A stretch of DNA of 64,000 bases from Streptomyces sp. NBC_00461. Its GTDB lineage: Bacteria > Actinomycetota > Actinomycetes > Streptomycetales > Streptomycetaceae. The stretch covers positions 8,651,001-8,715,000 of the forward strand of contig NZ_CP107902.1 of the NCBI RefSeq assembly GCF_036013935.1, in the 5' to 3' direction. Numbering within the stretch: the stretch's first letter is position 1; the number at the start of each line of letters is the position of its first letter. A program made the translations under genes and the position numbers. Below the pieces are notes generated by a model. That model made no database searches. It worked only from the letters and a program-made list of their open reading frames with translations, and was not told where the DNA came from. Positions 11,301 through 21,330 of the stretch are shown here, piece by piece.

Positions 11301-14300
11301 GCGTCTCCGCCGGGTAGCCGGTCTTCTCCGAGACCACGCCGAGCAGTGCGGCGGCGATGGCGCCGCTGTCGACGACCTGAACCGCGGCCGGCGCCGCCAC
11401 CGGCTCCGGACGGCCGTTCCTGACGCCGCCCAGGCTCAGCACGAAGTTCACGATCTCGCTGAGCGTGCGGAGTTCGGCGAGTTGTTCGGGGCCGACGGGG
11501 GTGGGGCTGGGGAACTGCTCCTGGAGGACGCCCATGATCTCGACGCGCTTGATGGAGTCGATGCCCAAGTCCGCCTCCACGTCCATGTCGAGGTCCAGCA
11601 TGTCCGCGGGGTAGCCGGTCTTCTGGGACACGATCGCGAGTAGCGCCGCCTCGACGCCGTCGGCCGCACCGCCGGTGGCCGTCGGCTCTTCGGTCACGGC
11701 CGGCGGCTCCAGGGCCGCGGGTGCCGGGGCGGCCGGAGACGGGGGAAGCGCGGCCGGGGCAGGCGGTGCCACCAGCGATGCCGGAGGAGGCTCGGGAGCG
11801 AGTACGGAAGCCGGCACCGCGACGGGAGCGGGTGCCACCGGGGCCGACGCCACCGGGGCCGATGCGCCCAGCTCCAGGGCCGCCATGTCCCGCAGGATCT
11901 CGTTGGCCCGCGTATGCGCGCGCCCGATCGCCAGCCCGTGCTCCTTGACGGAGGCCACACCCGGCAGCACCGTGTCGATGCGGCCCTGCTCGTCGGCCCG
12001 CTCCAGCAGGCCCATCATGCGCTGGGCGCTGGTGAGCTGGCCGGTGAGGTAGTCGTCGTGCAGCGCCAGGTGGTCGGAGATCAGGCTGGTGAGCCGGTCG
12101 TCGGACGACGGGGCGGGGGCCAGGGGTTCGTCTTCCATGAACTCGCTCTCCAGGAAGTCCAGTTGGGCGGACGGCGCCGCTGCCACGAGCGGCGGCGGGG
12201 CGGCGGGCGTCTCGGCTGTGCCGGGAAGCGGCGACGGGGCCGCGGCGGCGGGCACGGGGGTCGGCTGCGGAACCGTCACGGGCTGCTGCGGCGCGGGGGC
12301 GGCCGGAAGGGAGACGCGGTAGCCGTTCTCCACGGCAGCCCGATACGCGGCCTTACGGGCCTCGGGCACATGGTTGATGCCGTTCAGCGGCACGGTCATG
12401 CCCTTGGCCGGCTCGGCGGGCGCGGGCTCCGCCACATAGCGGTCCGCGGTGGCCAACGGCAGGCCCAGTACGGCGAGTTGGGCGAGGGCTCGCTTGAGGG
12501 CCGGCTCGGCGTCCCCCTTGTCGCCCGGGTCCAGCTGCACGGCGAAGTGCTCGCGCTCACCGAGGATGCGGCGCACCAGCTGGGTCAGCACGCCCTTGGG
12601 GCCGAACTCGACGAAGGTGCGGAAGCCCGCCGCGTACATTTCCTCCACGCGGTCGGCGAACTCCACCGGACTGACCAGCTGGTCGACCAGCGTGCGCCGG
12701 TTGGCTTCGACGTCCGGACCGTACGAGGCGCCGGGCGAGTTGGCGTACACGGGCAGGCGCGGGTCGCCGATCTCGGCCTGTGCCACCGCCTGCCCGAACT
12801 TCTCCACGGCGTGCGCGACGAACGGTGTGTGGAAGGCGGCCGACACCGGCAGCCGCAGCGCCCTGATCCCAGCCGCCCTCGCGGTCGCCACCAGCCGCTC
12901 CACCGCGTCGGTGGCACCGCCCACCACGATCTGGTCGGCCGCGTTGCGGTTGCAGACAATCAACTCCGGGTGCTCGGCGAGGAGTTGGCGCACCTGTTCC
13001 TCGGGTGCGGACACGGCGGCCATCGCCCCGGCATCGAAGTCCGGGTCGGCGGGCGGGGCCATCGCCGCGCCCCGGGCGCGGGCCAGCGCGAAGAACGTGT
13101 CGTCGTCGACCGCCCCGGCCGCCCACAGCGCCGCCAGCTCGCCGAAGCTGTGCCCGAGGAGCCCGTCGGCGTCGAAGCCCAGTTCGCTCAGATAGCGGTA
13201 GTGGCCGGCCGCCAGCGCGCCGATCGCGGGCTGCGCGTACTCGGTGCGGCGCAGTTCGCTCTCCTGAGCCGCACGGGTCACCTCGTCGAAGGCCGGCGGG
13301 GGGAAGGCGACCCGGGACACCGGCCGCTCGTGCTCGCCGAACGCGGCGTTGGCCCGGTCGAAGGCGGCCCGCAGCGGGGGCAGCGCGAGCACCGCCGTGC
13401 GGCCCGGTTCGACGTACTGACTGCCCTGCCCGGCGAAGAGCGCGGCCACCTTTCCGGTGGGGGCGGCACACGCGCGGAAGTAGATGCCCTTGGGGTGCGA
13501 CCAGGCGTCGGCGGTGGGCTTGGCCTGCAGCTCGGTCGCGGCCAGGGCGCGCAGTTCGGCGAGCTCGGTGTCGTCGCGGGCGACCAGGGCGAGCCGTGGG
13601 TGGCCGGCCGGGGCGGGGTCGGTGCGCGGGTCGGCTCCGTCGGCGACGGCCCGGACCAGGCTATTCATGTCAGGTTCATGCCATGCATAAACCCGGCTCA
13701 CCGGGAACAGGACCTGAAGGTCGCCGCCGTCGCCGTGCTCCTCCAGCACCACATGGAAGTTGGTGCCGCCGAAGCCGAACGACGAGACGCCTGCCCGCCG
13801 TCGGGGACGGCTCGGGTCGAGGACCCAGGGGCGGGTGCGGGTGCCGACGTAGAACGGGCTCTCGGTCCAGTCGACGGCAGGGTTCGGTCGGTCCACGTTG
13901 ATGGTGGGCGGCAGCAGCCTGTGGTGCAGGGCGAGCGCCAGCTTGATCATCCCGGCCGCGCCCGCCGCCGCCTTGGTGTGGCCGATCTGCGACTTCACAC
14001 TGCCGACGGCCGCGAACTGCCGCTCCTCGGTGAACTCGGAGACCACCGCGGCCAGTGCCGACAGTTCGGTCGCCTCGCCGACCGCCGTCCCGGTGCCGTG
14101 CGCCTCGAAGAGCTCGACGGAGGCCGGGGAGCAGTCGGCGTCCTCGTACGCCCGCCGCAGGGCCGTCATCTGGCCCTCCTTGCGCGGGGCGTAGATGGAC
14201 TTGAAGCGGCCGTCGCTTGAGGAGCCGATGCCCCGGATCACCGCGTAGATCTGGTTGCCGTCCCGCTCGGCGTCGGACAGCCGGCGCAGGGCCAGCATGC

Positions 14301-15150
14301 CGATGCCCTCGCCGATGAGGGTGCCGTCCGCGTCCGTGTCGAAGGGGCGGATGCGGCCCGCCTTGGAGAAGGCCGGCGTCTTGCTGAAGCACAGGTACAT
14401 GAAGATGGTGTTCTCGGCGTCGCAGCCGCCCACCAGCATCATGTCCGAGCGCCGTTCCAGCAGGTCGCTGATCGCCGACTTGACCGCGCCGAGCGAACTG
14501 GCGCAGGCCGCGTCGATCGTCATGTTGGTGCCGCCCAGGTCGAGGCGGTTGGCGATGCGGCCCGCGACGACGTTGCCGAGCATGCCGGGGAAGGAGTTCT
14601 CCTCCCATGGTGCGAAGGCCAGCTTGAACTTCTCGGCGATCTCCTCCGCGTCCCGGTCGCTCAGCCCGCAGGAGCGCACGACCTCCTTGAGGACCGGCGT
14701 CTGCAGCCGGGCGGTCAGCGGCTGGGTGAGCTGGTTGGCGCCGGTCACCCCGAGGACCACGCCCGTGCGGGAGGCGTCGTACCAGTCCTGATCGGCACCC
14801 GCGTCCTTGAGCAGGTCGCGCGCCACCACGAGGCTGAGCAGCTGGAGCACGTCGGTGACTTCGAGGGTGTTGGGCGGCAGCCCGAACTCCAGCGGGTTGA
14901 AGTCGACGGTCGGAATGAACCCGCCCCGCCTGGCGTACGTCTTGTCGGGCACGGACGGGTCGGGGTCGTAGTGCTCCGACAGGTCCCAGTGGGTGGCTGG
15001 GACGTCCTCGATGCAGTCGGCGGCCGAGACGACGTTGCCCCAGAACTCCCGCAGATCACGCGACTTGGGATACAGGGCGGACAGGCCGACGATCGCGATG
15101 GGATCCCGCGCGAGCCGGCGGTCGAGGTCAGAAGGATGTGAAGCGTTCAC
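8329..15150 (-). CDS. PfaA-like PUFA synthase subunit: KS-AT-ACP-ACP-ACP-KR-DH (2273 aa)
   Basis: The start chosen is the GTG at 15148-15150, a few residues before the KS (PIAIVGLSALYPKSRDL), with an AAGAGAG-type ribosome site; a longer frame reaches 15264. Domains: KS with Cys216 in DAACASS and a HGTGT motif; malonyl-type AT with Ser668 in GHSFGE; an Ala/Pro-rich linker; three ACPs, each carrying LGIDSIKRVEIM with phosphopantetheine serines at 1199, 1298 and 1409; a ketoreductase (TGGGRGI near 1720); and a C-terminal dehydratase-like hot-dog (DHVIGDAPVLP near 2010). This is the chain-elongating and ketoreducing subunit. The exact LGIDSIKRVEIM signature is diagnostic for PUFA synthase ACPs. 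Well-studied pfaA genes often carry five or more ACPs; three is at the low end. Confidence 0.92.
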   Translation of the reverse strand: MNASHPSDLDRRLARDPIAIVGLSALYPKSRDLREFWGNVVSAADCIEDVPATHWDLSEHYDPDPSVPDKTYARRGGFIPTVDFNPLEFGLPPNTLEVTDVLQLLSLVVARDLLKDAGADQDWYDASRTGVVLGVTGANQLTQPLTARLQTPVLKEVVRSCGLSDRDAEEIAEKFKLAFAPWEENSFPGMLGNVVAGRIANRLDLGGTNMTIDAACASSLGAVKSAISDLLERRSDMMLVGGCDAENTIFMYLCFSKTPAFSKAGRIRPFDTDADGTLIGEGIGMLALRRLSDAERDGNQIYAVIRGIGSSSDGRFKSIYAPRKEGQMTALRRAYEDADCSPASVELFEAHGTGTAVGEATELSALAAVVSEFTEERQFAAVGSVKSQIGHTKAAAGAAGMIKLALALHHRLLPPTINVDRPNPAVDWTESPFYVGTRTRPWVLDPSRPRRRAGVSSFGFGGTNFHVVLEEHGDGGDLQVLFPVSRVYAWHEPDMNSLVRAVADGADPRTDPAPAGHPRLALVARDDTELAELRALAATELQAKPTADAWSHPKGIYFRACAAPTGKVAALFAGQGSQYVEPGRTAVLALPPLRAAFDRANAAFGEHERPVSRVAFPPPAFDEVTRAAQESELRRTEYAQPAIGALAAGHYRYLSELGFDADGLLGHSFGELAALWAAGAVDDDTFFALARARGAAMAPPADPDFDAGAMAAVSAPEEQVRQLLAEHPELIVCNRNAADQIVVGGATDAVERLVATARAAGIRALRLPVSAAFHTPFVAHAVEKFGQAVAQAEIGDPRLPVYANSPGASYGPDVEANRRTLVDQLVSPVEFADRVEEMYAAGFRTFVEFGPKGVLTQLVRRILGEREHFAVQLDPGDKGDAEPALKRALAQLAVLGLPLATADRYVAEPAPAEPAKGMTVPLNGINHVPEARKAAYRAAVENGYRVSLPAAPAPQQPVTVPQPTPVPAAAAPSPLPGTAETPAAPPPLVAAAPSAQLDFLESEFMEDEPLAPAPSSDDRLTSLISDHLALHDDYLTGQLTSAQRMMGLLERADEQGRIDTVLPGVASVKEHGLAIGRAHTRANEILRDMAALELGASAPVASAPVAPAPVAVPASVLAPEPPPASLVAPPAPAALPPSPAAPAPAALEPPAVTEEPTATGGAADGVEAALLAIVSQKTGYPADMLDLDMDVEADLGIDSIKRVEIMGVLQEQFPSPTPVGPEQLAELRTLSEIVNFVLSLGGVRNGRPEPVAAPAAVQVVDSGAIAAALLGVVSEKTGYPAETLDLDMDVEADLGIDSIKRVEIMGVLQEQFPSPTPVGPEQLAELRTLNEIVGFVLELNGPGTAVTASPAATPAPSAAPAATAAPTTSAASTDDVKATLLEVVSQKTGYPANMLDLGMDVEADLGIDSIKRVEIMGVLQEKFPSPTPVGPEQLAELRTLGDIVGFVGGLTGATTTEPQRSHAPSETAVADAPAPGALGRGQAALVELPVPDRLVGAYPQGAVALVVDDGSEVAQAAAAGLVAAGWQVRVLRLPGVPQRITGAVDAALTGWGAQELASHIEQLAAESLRLVAFFAAADNLPWAEGVRRLAHALLVAKHVVGPLTAAAGTGQRAAFVTATRLDGSLGLHGEAEEAAPAGGVGGLVKTLAVEAPEVFCRAVDLAPALSPAQAAELVLAEIHDASATSVQVGHDGTRRVALTLGEEPAAPATGAPVLASDDLLVVTGGGRGITARCVAALAATHRPGLLLLGRTALGAEPAWAAGLTDAAALKAAAVEQLRQAGEKPTPKRVEQLYQSVVGEREIRATLVEIRTAGSEVEYLAVDITDVSATAAALAPYRDRITGVVHGAGVLADQLISAKKAAEIERVFAVKLGGLRSVLAALGDRPLRHVMLFSSVAGFFGNRGQSDYAMANEVLNAWATAYKRRHPEAHVTALNWGAWDSGMVSPQIKAVFKERGITLIPEGTGVRLFTEQFAPERSGDVVTVLGPTTPLSAPEHSVATAPTVVERDLSGLVTDPLVADHVIGDAPVLPAAAALGWAVGAIERLTGQVVARIRDFSVHKGVVFDGGLDACRFQLSVNPTPDGTEADVSIRSVNGEGALRPHFAARVSLGAASERPQSLSGLPVLGGGSDARDFYADGTLFHGESLRGLRRVLESESSRLVIECSLAEHRPAGGAFGGERYAPGTADLLLQAALVWMRLNLETASLPMAVARVDLFEALPDGEPFLVVVEPESTNDRSAALTVTACAPDGRVLMRFTGVSLVSTPQLAAKFASR

Positions 15151-15297
15151 GGAGAAGCTCTCTTCGTCGTACGGCGGGCGCTGGAGCGGCCCGGGGCCGG
15201 TCGGTGGCCCTTCGGATGACGTACGGGGATGCGAGCAGGGCAGGGCGGAGCGACGCGCGGACACGCGGAGGGGGGTGAAGGGACGAAGCGGTGGGGA

Positions 15298-16155
15298 TCA
15301 GGCGGGGGCGAGCAGGGGAGCGAGCACGCTGAGCGCGTCCGGGCGGTCGAGCATCGTGTAGTGATCGCCCGGAGCGGTGCGCGTGGTGAGGCCGTGCGGG
15401 GCGAGCGGCTGCCAGCCGAGCGTCGGGTCGCCCGGGATCAGGCTGCCCTCGGCCTTGACCAGGGTGAGGGGGAGGGGAGCGGGAGCGGGACGGTGGGGAG
15501 CCGTCAGGCGGTTGTTGCGCAGCAGCCCGTCGACGTACGTGTCGTAGAGCTTGCGCAGTCCCGGCAGCGGAGTGTCCGGGAGGAGAGCCCCGGCGGCGAT
15601 ACCCGCGTCGAGGACGACGGTGAGCCCCTCGTCGACGCCGAGGCCGGCCAGCCGCCCGGCGGGAACCGGGACGGGACGGCCGCGCTTGGCCCCGAGGTAC
15701 ATCGCGAACCAGCGGAGGAGCAGGTCGGGTTCGAGCGCCTCGTCGGGCTGCTGGTACTCCTCGGTCGGGGCGATGCTGTCCAACAGGACCAGCCGCTCCG
15801 GCAGTTGGTCGGCGGGCAGTTGCCCGGTCATGGACAGGGCGAGCACACCGCCGAAGGACCAGCCGACAAGCGTGTACGGCCCCTCGTGCGGCCCCATCGC
15901 GGTCAGCAGTACGGCGGACAGGTCCTCCACCGTGGTGGCGGCCCGGCCTCCGGTGAGCGCCGCCTCCGCGTACTCGGGCACCGAGCCGAGGTCGAGCACG
16001 GTCAGCCCGGCGCCGGCCGGCAGTGCGTCGGCCAGACCCTGGTACACGGAGGCCGCGAGGGCGCCGGGGTGGACGAGATGCACCGTCCGCCCGCCGGAGG
16101 CCGCGGCCCTCAGGACCCGGGCCACCGGCGGCCGTACGTCACGCGGTGGCCGCAC
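15298..16155 (-). CDS. Thioesterase, alpha/beta-hydrolase fold (285 aa)
   Basis: The protein has the alpha/beta-hydrolase nucleophile elbow GWSFGG near residue 120 and a terminal GDHYTML with the likely catalytic His. It resembles thioesterase domains that end PKS and NRPS lines. The GTG start at 16153-16155 lies inside the ACP gene (17-nt overlap), suggesting translational coupling; a start a few codons later is possible. Its place between a free ACP gene and the PfaA-like gene implies that it releases the acyl product or clears stalled chains. Canonical bacterial pfa operons do not normally carry such a gene inside them. Whether it acts as product-releasing or editing enzyme cannot be decided from sequence. 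Confidence 0.8.
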   Translation of the reverse strand: MRPPRDVRPPVARVLRAAASGGRTVHLVHPGALAASVYQGLADALPAGAGLTVLDLGSVPEYAEAALTGGRAATTVEDLSAVLLTAMGPHEGPYTLVGWSFGGVLALSMTGQLPADQLPERLVLLDSIAPTEEYQQPDEALEPDLLLRWFAMYLGAKRGRPVPVPAGRLAGLGVDEGLTVVLDAGIAAGALLPDTPLPGLRKLYDTYVDGLLRNNRLTAPHRPAPAPLPLTLVKAEGSLIPGDPTLGWQPLAPHGLTTRTAPGDHYTMLDRPDALSVLAPLLAPA

Positions 16156-16405
16156 GCTGTCCGCTCTCCTCGGCGAGATACGTGGCCAGGTCCTTCACCG
16201 TCGGGTGGTACCAGAGGGTGGTCGTGCTGAGCTCGAAGCCGAGCCAGTTCTCCAACTCGCCTGCCAGGATGAGGGCTTCGGTCGAGTCGAGGTCCAGTTC
16301 GTCGAAGTACACCTCGCGCGAGACCTCGCCGGTGGCCACGCCCAGACGGTGGGCGATCTTCTCGATGAGCCAGGTCTCCGCCTCGGCGGCGGTCACTGCG
16401 GCCAT
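16139..16405 (-). CDS. Stand-alone acyl carrier protein (88 aa)
   Basis: A small acidic four-helix carrier protein. The phosphopantetheine attachment site is the Ser in ELDLDSTEAL, about residue 43, and the C-terminal part (TVKDLATYLAEE) is typical of ACPs. The ATG at 16403-16405 has AGGAAAGGA upstream. It is the first gene of the synthase operon and overlaps the thioesterase. Its attachment motif DST differs from the DSI of the three tandem ACPs in the PfaA-like protein. It may therefore carry a starter or a finished chain rather than the elongating one; that role is inference. Confidence 0.85.
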   Translation of the reverse strand: MAAVTAAEAETWLIEKIAHRLGVATGEVSREVYFDELDLDSTEALILAGELENWLGFELSTTTLWYHPTVKDLATYLAEESGQRAATA

Positions 16406-16646
16406 GATGTGTCGTCCTTTCCTGAGTCGCTCCTGGGGGGCGCAGGCGCGCGCCCCAGGAGCGTGCGGTCGGAGATGAGGGCATACGTCGTCGTCGACGG
16501 TGGCGCCCAGGGTGATGACGCGTGTTTTGACGCAGGGCTTCGCGGGACGCCGGTGGGGAATGGGGGCGATCGCACCGGAATCAAAAACTCGGTAAGCAGT
16601 AAGGGGCGAAGCCGATTTCTGCGAAACGCCGCTACGGTGCGGCGAA

Positions 16647-16659
16647 TGACAACGTGTCA
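16647..16659. promoter_or_regulatory. Candidate operator, TGACA-N3-TGTCA inverted repeat
   Basis: A perfect 5-bp inverted repeat with a 3-bp spacer, about 240 nt upstream of the acp start codon, in the AT-richer part of the leader. It is a plausible binding site for one of the two neighbouring regulators. No factor can be named from sequence. Confidence 0.35.
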
Positions 16660-16701
16660 GTAATACGTGGTCTGGTCCATCCCGTGCTCGATCGGTTAAG
16701 A

Positions 16702-16717
16702 CTTGCGGGCCCGCAAG
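16702..16717. promoter_or_regulatory. Perfect 16-bp palindrome CTTGCGGGCCCGCAAG
   Basis: The two 8-bp arms meet with no loop, which suits a dimeric protein-binding site better than an RNA hairpin. It lies about 300 nt upstream of the acp start, between the AraC gene's terminator and the operon. Confidence 0.4.
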
Positions 16718-16862
16718 CCTGCGATGCTTTTGGTTGGTCGCCCGAAGCACGCAGGCCACAGTCTTGCCAGGTTCTGGAATCTTTAACAACAGGCCTTCCG
16801 GCCAGTGGAAAGAAATCCACGTTTACGGGCGTGCGGGTGCCGCGTTCCAAAGTTACGGGGAA

Positions 16863-16885
16863 GTTAAAAGCCGCCCATGGGCGGC
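16863..16885 (-). terminator. Intrinsic terminator of the AraC-family gene
   Basis: On the minus strand, right after the TAG stop at 16892, an inverted repeat GCCGCC-CATG-GGCGGC (16870-16885) is followed by TTTTAACTT. It separates the regulator transcript from the operon that follows on the same strand. Confidence 0.7.
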
Positions 16886-16891
16886 GGGTTA

Positions 16892-17782
16892 CTACTGGTT
16901 ACCCTTCGACTCACGCCGGAAGGCGCCCGGTGTCATACTCACGCGGCGCGCGAAGAACTTGCCGAAGTTGGTGACTTCGGAGAATCCGAGCTGGCGGGCG
17001 ATGGCCGTGATGGGCAGATCCGTGTGGGCCAGCAGACGCCGCGCCTCCAGTGCGACCCTGGCGTCGATCACGTCCTTGGCGGAGGTGTCGGCGACGGTCC
17101 GGCAGGCCCGAGCCAGGGCACGCGTACTGCAGTTGAGGGCGTTGGCGTAGTCCTCCACCAGCCGCGTGTCGCGGTAGTGCCGGTCCAGTTCATGGCGGAA
17201 GCGGAGGAAGAGCTCGCTCTGGTCAGTGCTGAGGGTGCTGGCCTTCATCTGGTGGTGGCGGCTGCGGCAGAGCTGGTCGATGTGGAGCAGTACCACGGCC
17301 AGCAGGTGTCTGAGCAGTTCTTCGCCGAACCCTTGGTCGGGTCGCGCGAACTCTTCCTTCAGGACGCTCAGGACCCGCTGGAACACGGGCAGTTCGACAG
17401 GGCAGAGCTGCCAGTGCGAGGGGCGCAGGACATCGTCGAGCATGCCCATGTGGACGGTCATCTTGAGCGGGAACGCCTCGGTGAACATGATGACGTCAGC
17501 GTCCATGTCCGGCTGGGGGCGGAATCGGATCACCTGGTTGGGCCGGGTCCACAGCAGCGTGCCGGCCTTGCACTCCAGCGGTGTGGAGTCGATCTCGTAC
17601 GTTCCCCTCCCCGCGGTGACCAGCACGATCTGGTGGAAGTCGAGCTGGTGGGGAGAGGCGAGGAAGTCCATGCCGCCGATGCCACGCAGCTCGCCCAGGC
17701 TCGCCATCGCAATGGCGAGGCCCGGTCGGCAGACAGGCATGTAGGGCACGACAGGGATTGGTAACGATGCGAAATCGACCAT
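16892..17782 (-). CDS. AraC-family transcriptional regulator (296 aa)
   Basis: An N-terminal cupin-like sensor region (residues 1-170) is joined to a C-terminal double helix-turn-helix (about 195-290). The second helix-turn-helix has the usual family end: ITAIARQLGFSEVTNFGKFF, then MTPGAFRRES. The ATG lies at 17780-17782. It is the first gene upstream of the synthase operon and on the same strand, but ends in its own terminator. By position it is the best candidate for a cluster-situated regulator. The effector is unknown; the sensor resembles the small-molecule type rather than a GATase-type AraC protein. Confidence 0.85.
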   Translation of the reverse strand: MVDFASLPIPVVPYMPVCRPGLAIAMASLGELRGIGGMDFLASPHQLDFHQIVLVTAGRGTYEIDSTPLECKAGTLLWTRPNQVIRFRPQPDMDADVIMFTEAFPLKMTVHMGMLDDVLRPSHWQLCPVELPVFQRVLSVLKEEFARPDQGFGEELLRHLLAVVLLHIDQLCRSRHHQMKASTLSTDQSELFLRFRHELDRHYRDTRLVEDYANALNCSTRALARACRTVADTSAKDVIDARVALEARRLLAHTDLPITAIARQLGFSEVTNFGKFFARRVSMTPGAFRRESKGNQ

Positions 17783-17914
17783 GAGCGTTCCGGAATCGAC
17801 CTTTCAGTGTCAACTTTCGGCTTGAATCATAGAGGTGGTCGCCCAACACAGGTAATCCCTGCTCAGCACGTGTCAACGCCGCTCTGCAGTGCATGCGAAG
17901 GGACTCTGAACGGG

Positions 17915-18706
17915 ATGATCACCCCCCACTCCGCCGCTCCGGAGCGGTCCGTCGTCGACCGGACGCTCACCATCCTCGGCGCCTTCGACCGGGACAATCC
18001 GACGCTGACCCTCAGCGACATCAGCCGGCGCGCCGCACTGCCCCTGGCCACCGTGCACCGCATCGTCAGCAAGCTCCACACCTGGGGCGCCCTGGAGCGG
18101 TGCGCCGACGGCCTGTACAGCATCGGACTGCGCCTGTGGGAGACGGCCGTTCTGGCGCCGCGCTCCTCCGCGCTGGTCGAGGCTGCGCAGCCGCATCTGA
18201 TCGCCCTGCACGGGCAGACCTCGGGCGCCGCGGTGATCGCCATCCGCGACGGCGGCGAAAGCGTGTGCCTGTCCTTCGTCTACGACGACCCCGGATTCCC
18301 CCACTGCAGCCCCCAGGGCAGCCGCGTTCCCCTGCACGCCACCGCCGTCGGCCTGGTGCTGCTCGCCCACGCCGACCAAATCGTTCAGAACGAGGTCTGC
18401 GATGGCCCCTTGACCGCCTACACCCCGCTCACCCTGACGGACGGCCCCGCACTGAAACGCCTCTTGGGCAGGATCAGACGTGAGGGGCACGCGGCCGTCC
18501 ACGGCACGCTGGCCGAAGGGCGGGGCGGATTCGCCGTCCCCGTACGCGACGGCCGCGGCGCCGTCGTCGCGGCCGTCGGGGTCGTGGCCCCCTCCGGCAT
18601 GGTCCACCAGCCGGCCCGGCTTGCCCACCACGTCCACGCCGCGGCCAACGCCATCTCGCAGAGCCTGCGAGCCGTGCGGTCGGCTGCGGCGGAGGTCGGG
18701 ACATGA
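17915..18706 (+). CDS. IclR-family transcriptional regulator (263 aa)
   Basis: An N-terminal winged helix (residues 8-75, with LTLSDISRRAALPLATVHRIVSKL as the recognition segment) precedes an IclR effector domain (about 90-260). The ATG at 17915 follows GAAGGGA; a longer open frame upstream lacks a ribosome site. It diverges from the AraC-family gene across 132 nt, so the two probably share a control region. IclR proteins usually sense small carboxylates or aromatics; no catabolic operon sits next to it, so its target may be the divergent AraC gene or the PUFA-like operon. Confidence 0.85.
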   Translation: MITPHSAAPERSVVDRTLTILGAFDRDNPTLTLSDISRRAALPLATVHRIVSKLHTWGALERCADGLYSIGLRLWETAVLAPRSSALVEAAQPHLIALHGQTSGAAVIAIRDGGESVCLSFVYDDPGFPHCSPQGSRVPLHATAVGLVLLAHADQIVQNEVCDGPLTAYTPLTLTDGPALKRLLGRIRREGHAAVHGTLAEGRGGFAVPVRDGRGAVVAAVGVVAPSGMVHQPARLAHHVHAAANAISQSLRAVRSAAAEVGT

Positions 18707-18828
18707 GGGGCGACCGAACGAACGCCTGTCGGCACCAGGGCGGGTGACGGTCCGTCAACTTGCTGTCGGCGGCGGCGCTCAGCCGTTCACGCCGACGGCG
18801 GCCGGGCCGGGCGGAGCACGGGACGAGT

Positions 18829-18861
18829 CCGCCCCGGCAGGCGCGATGCCTGCCGGGGCGG
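18829..18861. terminator. Bidirectional terminator between the IclR gene and icd
   Basis: A perfect 14-bp stem (arms 18829-18842 and 18848-18861, core GCCCCGGCAGGC) closes a 5-nt loop between two convergent genes. There is no long T-run on either side, as is common in Streptomyces terminators. Confidence 0.75.
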
Positions 18862-18891
18862 AATCAGGAGCGGGCCGTCAGGCCTGCCGCG

Positions 18892-21111
<2,220 letters not shown>

Positions 21112-21140
21112 CGGGTGCTCCGCTCCACGTCTGCAACATT

Positions 21141-21154
21141 GCTCGACATCAAGA
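21141..21154 (-). promoter_or_regulatory. Imperfect inverted repeat in the icd leader
   Basis: CTCGA-CA-TCAAG, one mismatch from a perfect repeat, lies about 35 nt upstream of the icd GTG and adjoins an ATATC-rich -10-like segment. It may be a TCA-cycle gene operator; this is weak evidence. Confidence 0.25.
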
Positions 21155-21236
21155 TATCTCGTGATCCCGTCCGGCTCGACAGGGGCCCGGCCCCGCGTCC
21201 CACACTCCGGGACCCGATCCGCTGCCCCGCCGTGCA

Positions 21237-21258
21237 ACCAAAGCCGCCGATCTTTGGT
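21237..21258 (+). promoter_or_regulatory. Inverted repeat ACCAAAG-N8-CTTTGGT upstream of the M1 peptidase gene
   Basis: Perfect 7-bp arms (21237-21243 and 21252-21258) sit about 75 nt before the peptidase start, in the divergent region shared with icd. It could be an operator or a 5' leader hairpin. Confidence 0.35.
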
Positions 21259-21330
21259 CCTGGAAAGAGATCGTGCACTGATCGTCGACGGCCGGAACTG
21301 ACCTCCCGGCCGCCCGAGCGAAAGCTGACC

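Larger units (their letters stand above)
16406..16891. promoter_or_regulatory. 486-nt leader of the PUFA-like operon
   Basis: No coding frame with a credible start is seen. The stretch from about 16560 to 16860 is AT-richer than its surroundings. It should hold the promoter of the acp-thioesterase-pfa operon, read on the minus strand. Three palindromes inside it are listed separately. I could not assign a confident -35/-10 pair. Confidence 0.6.
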
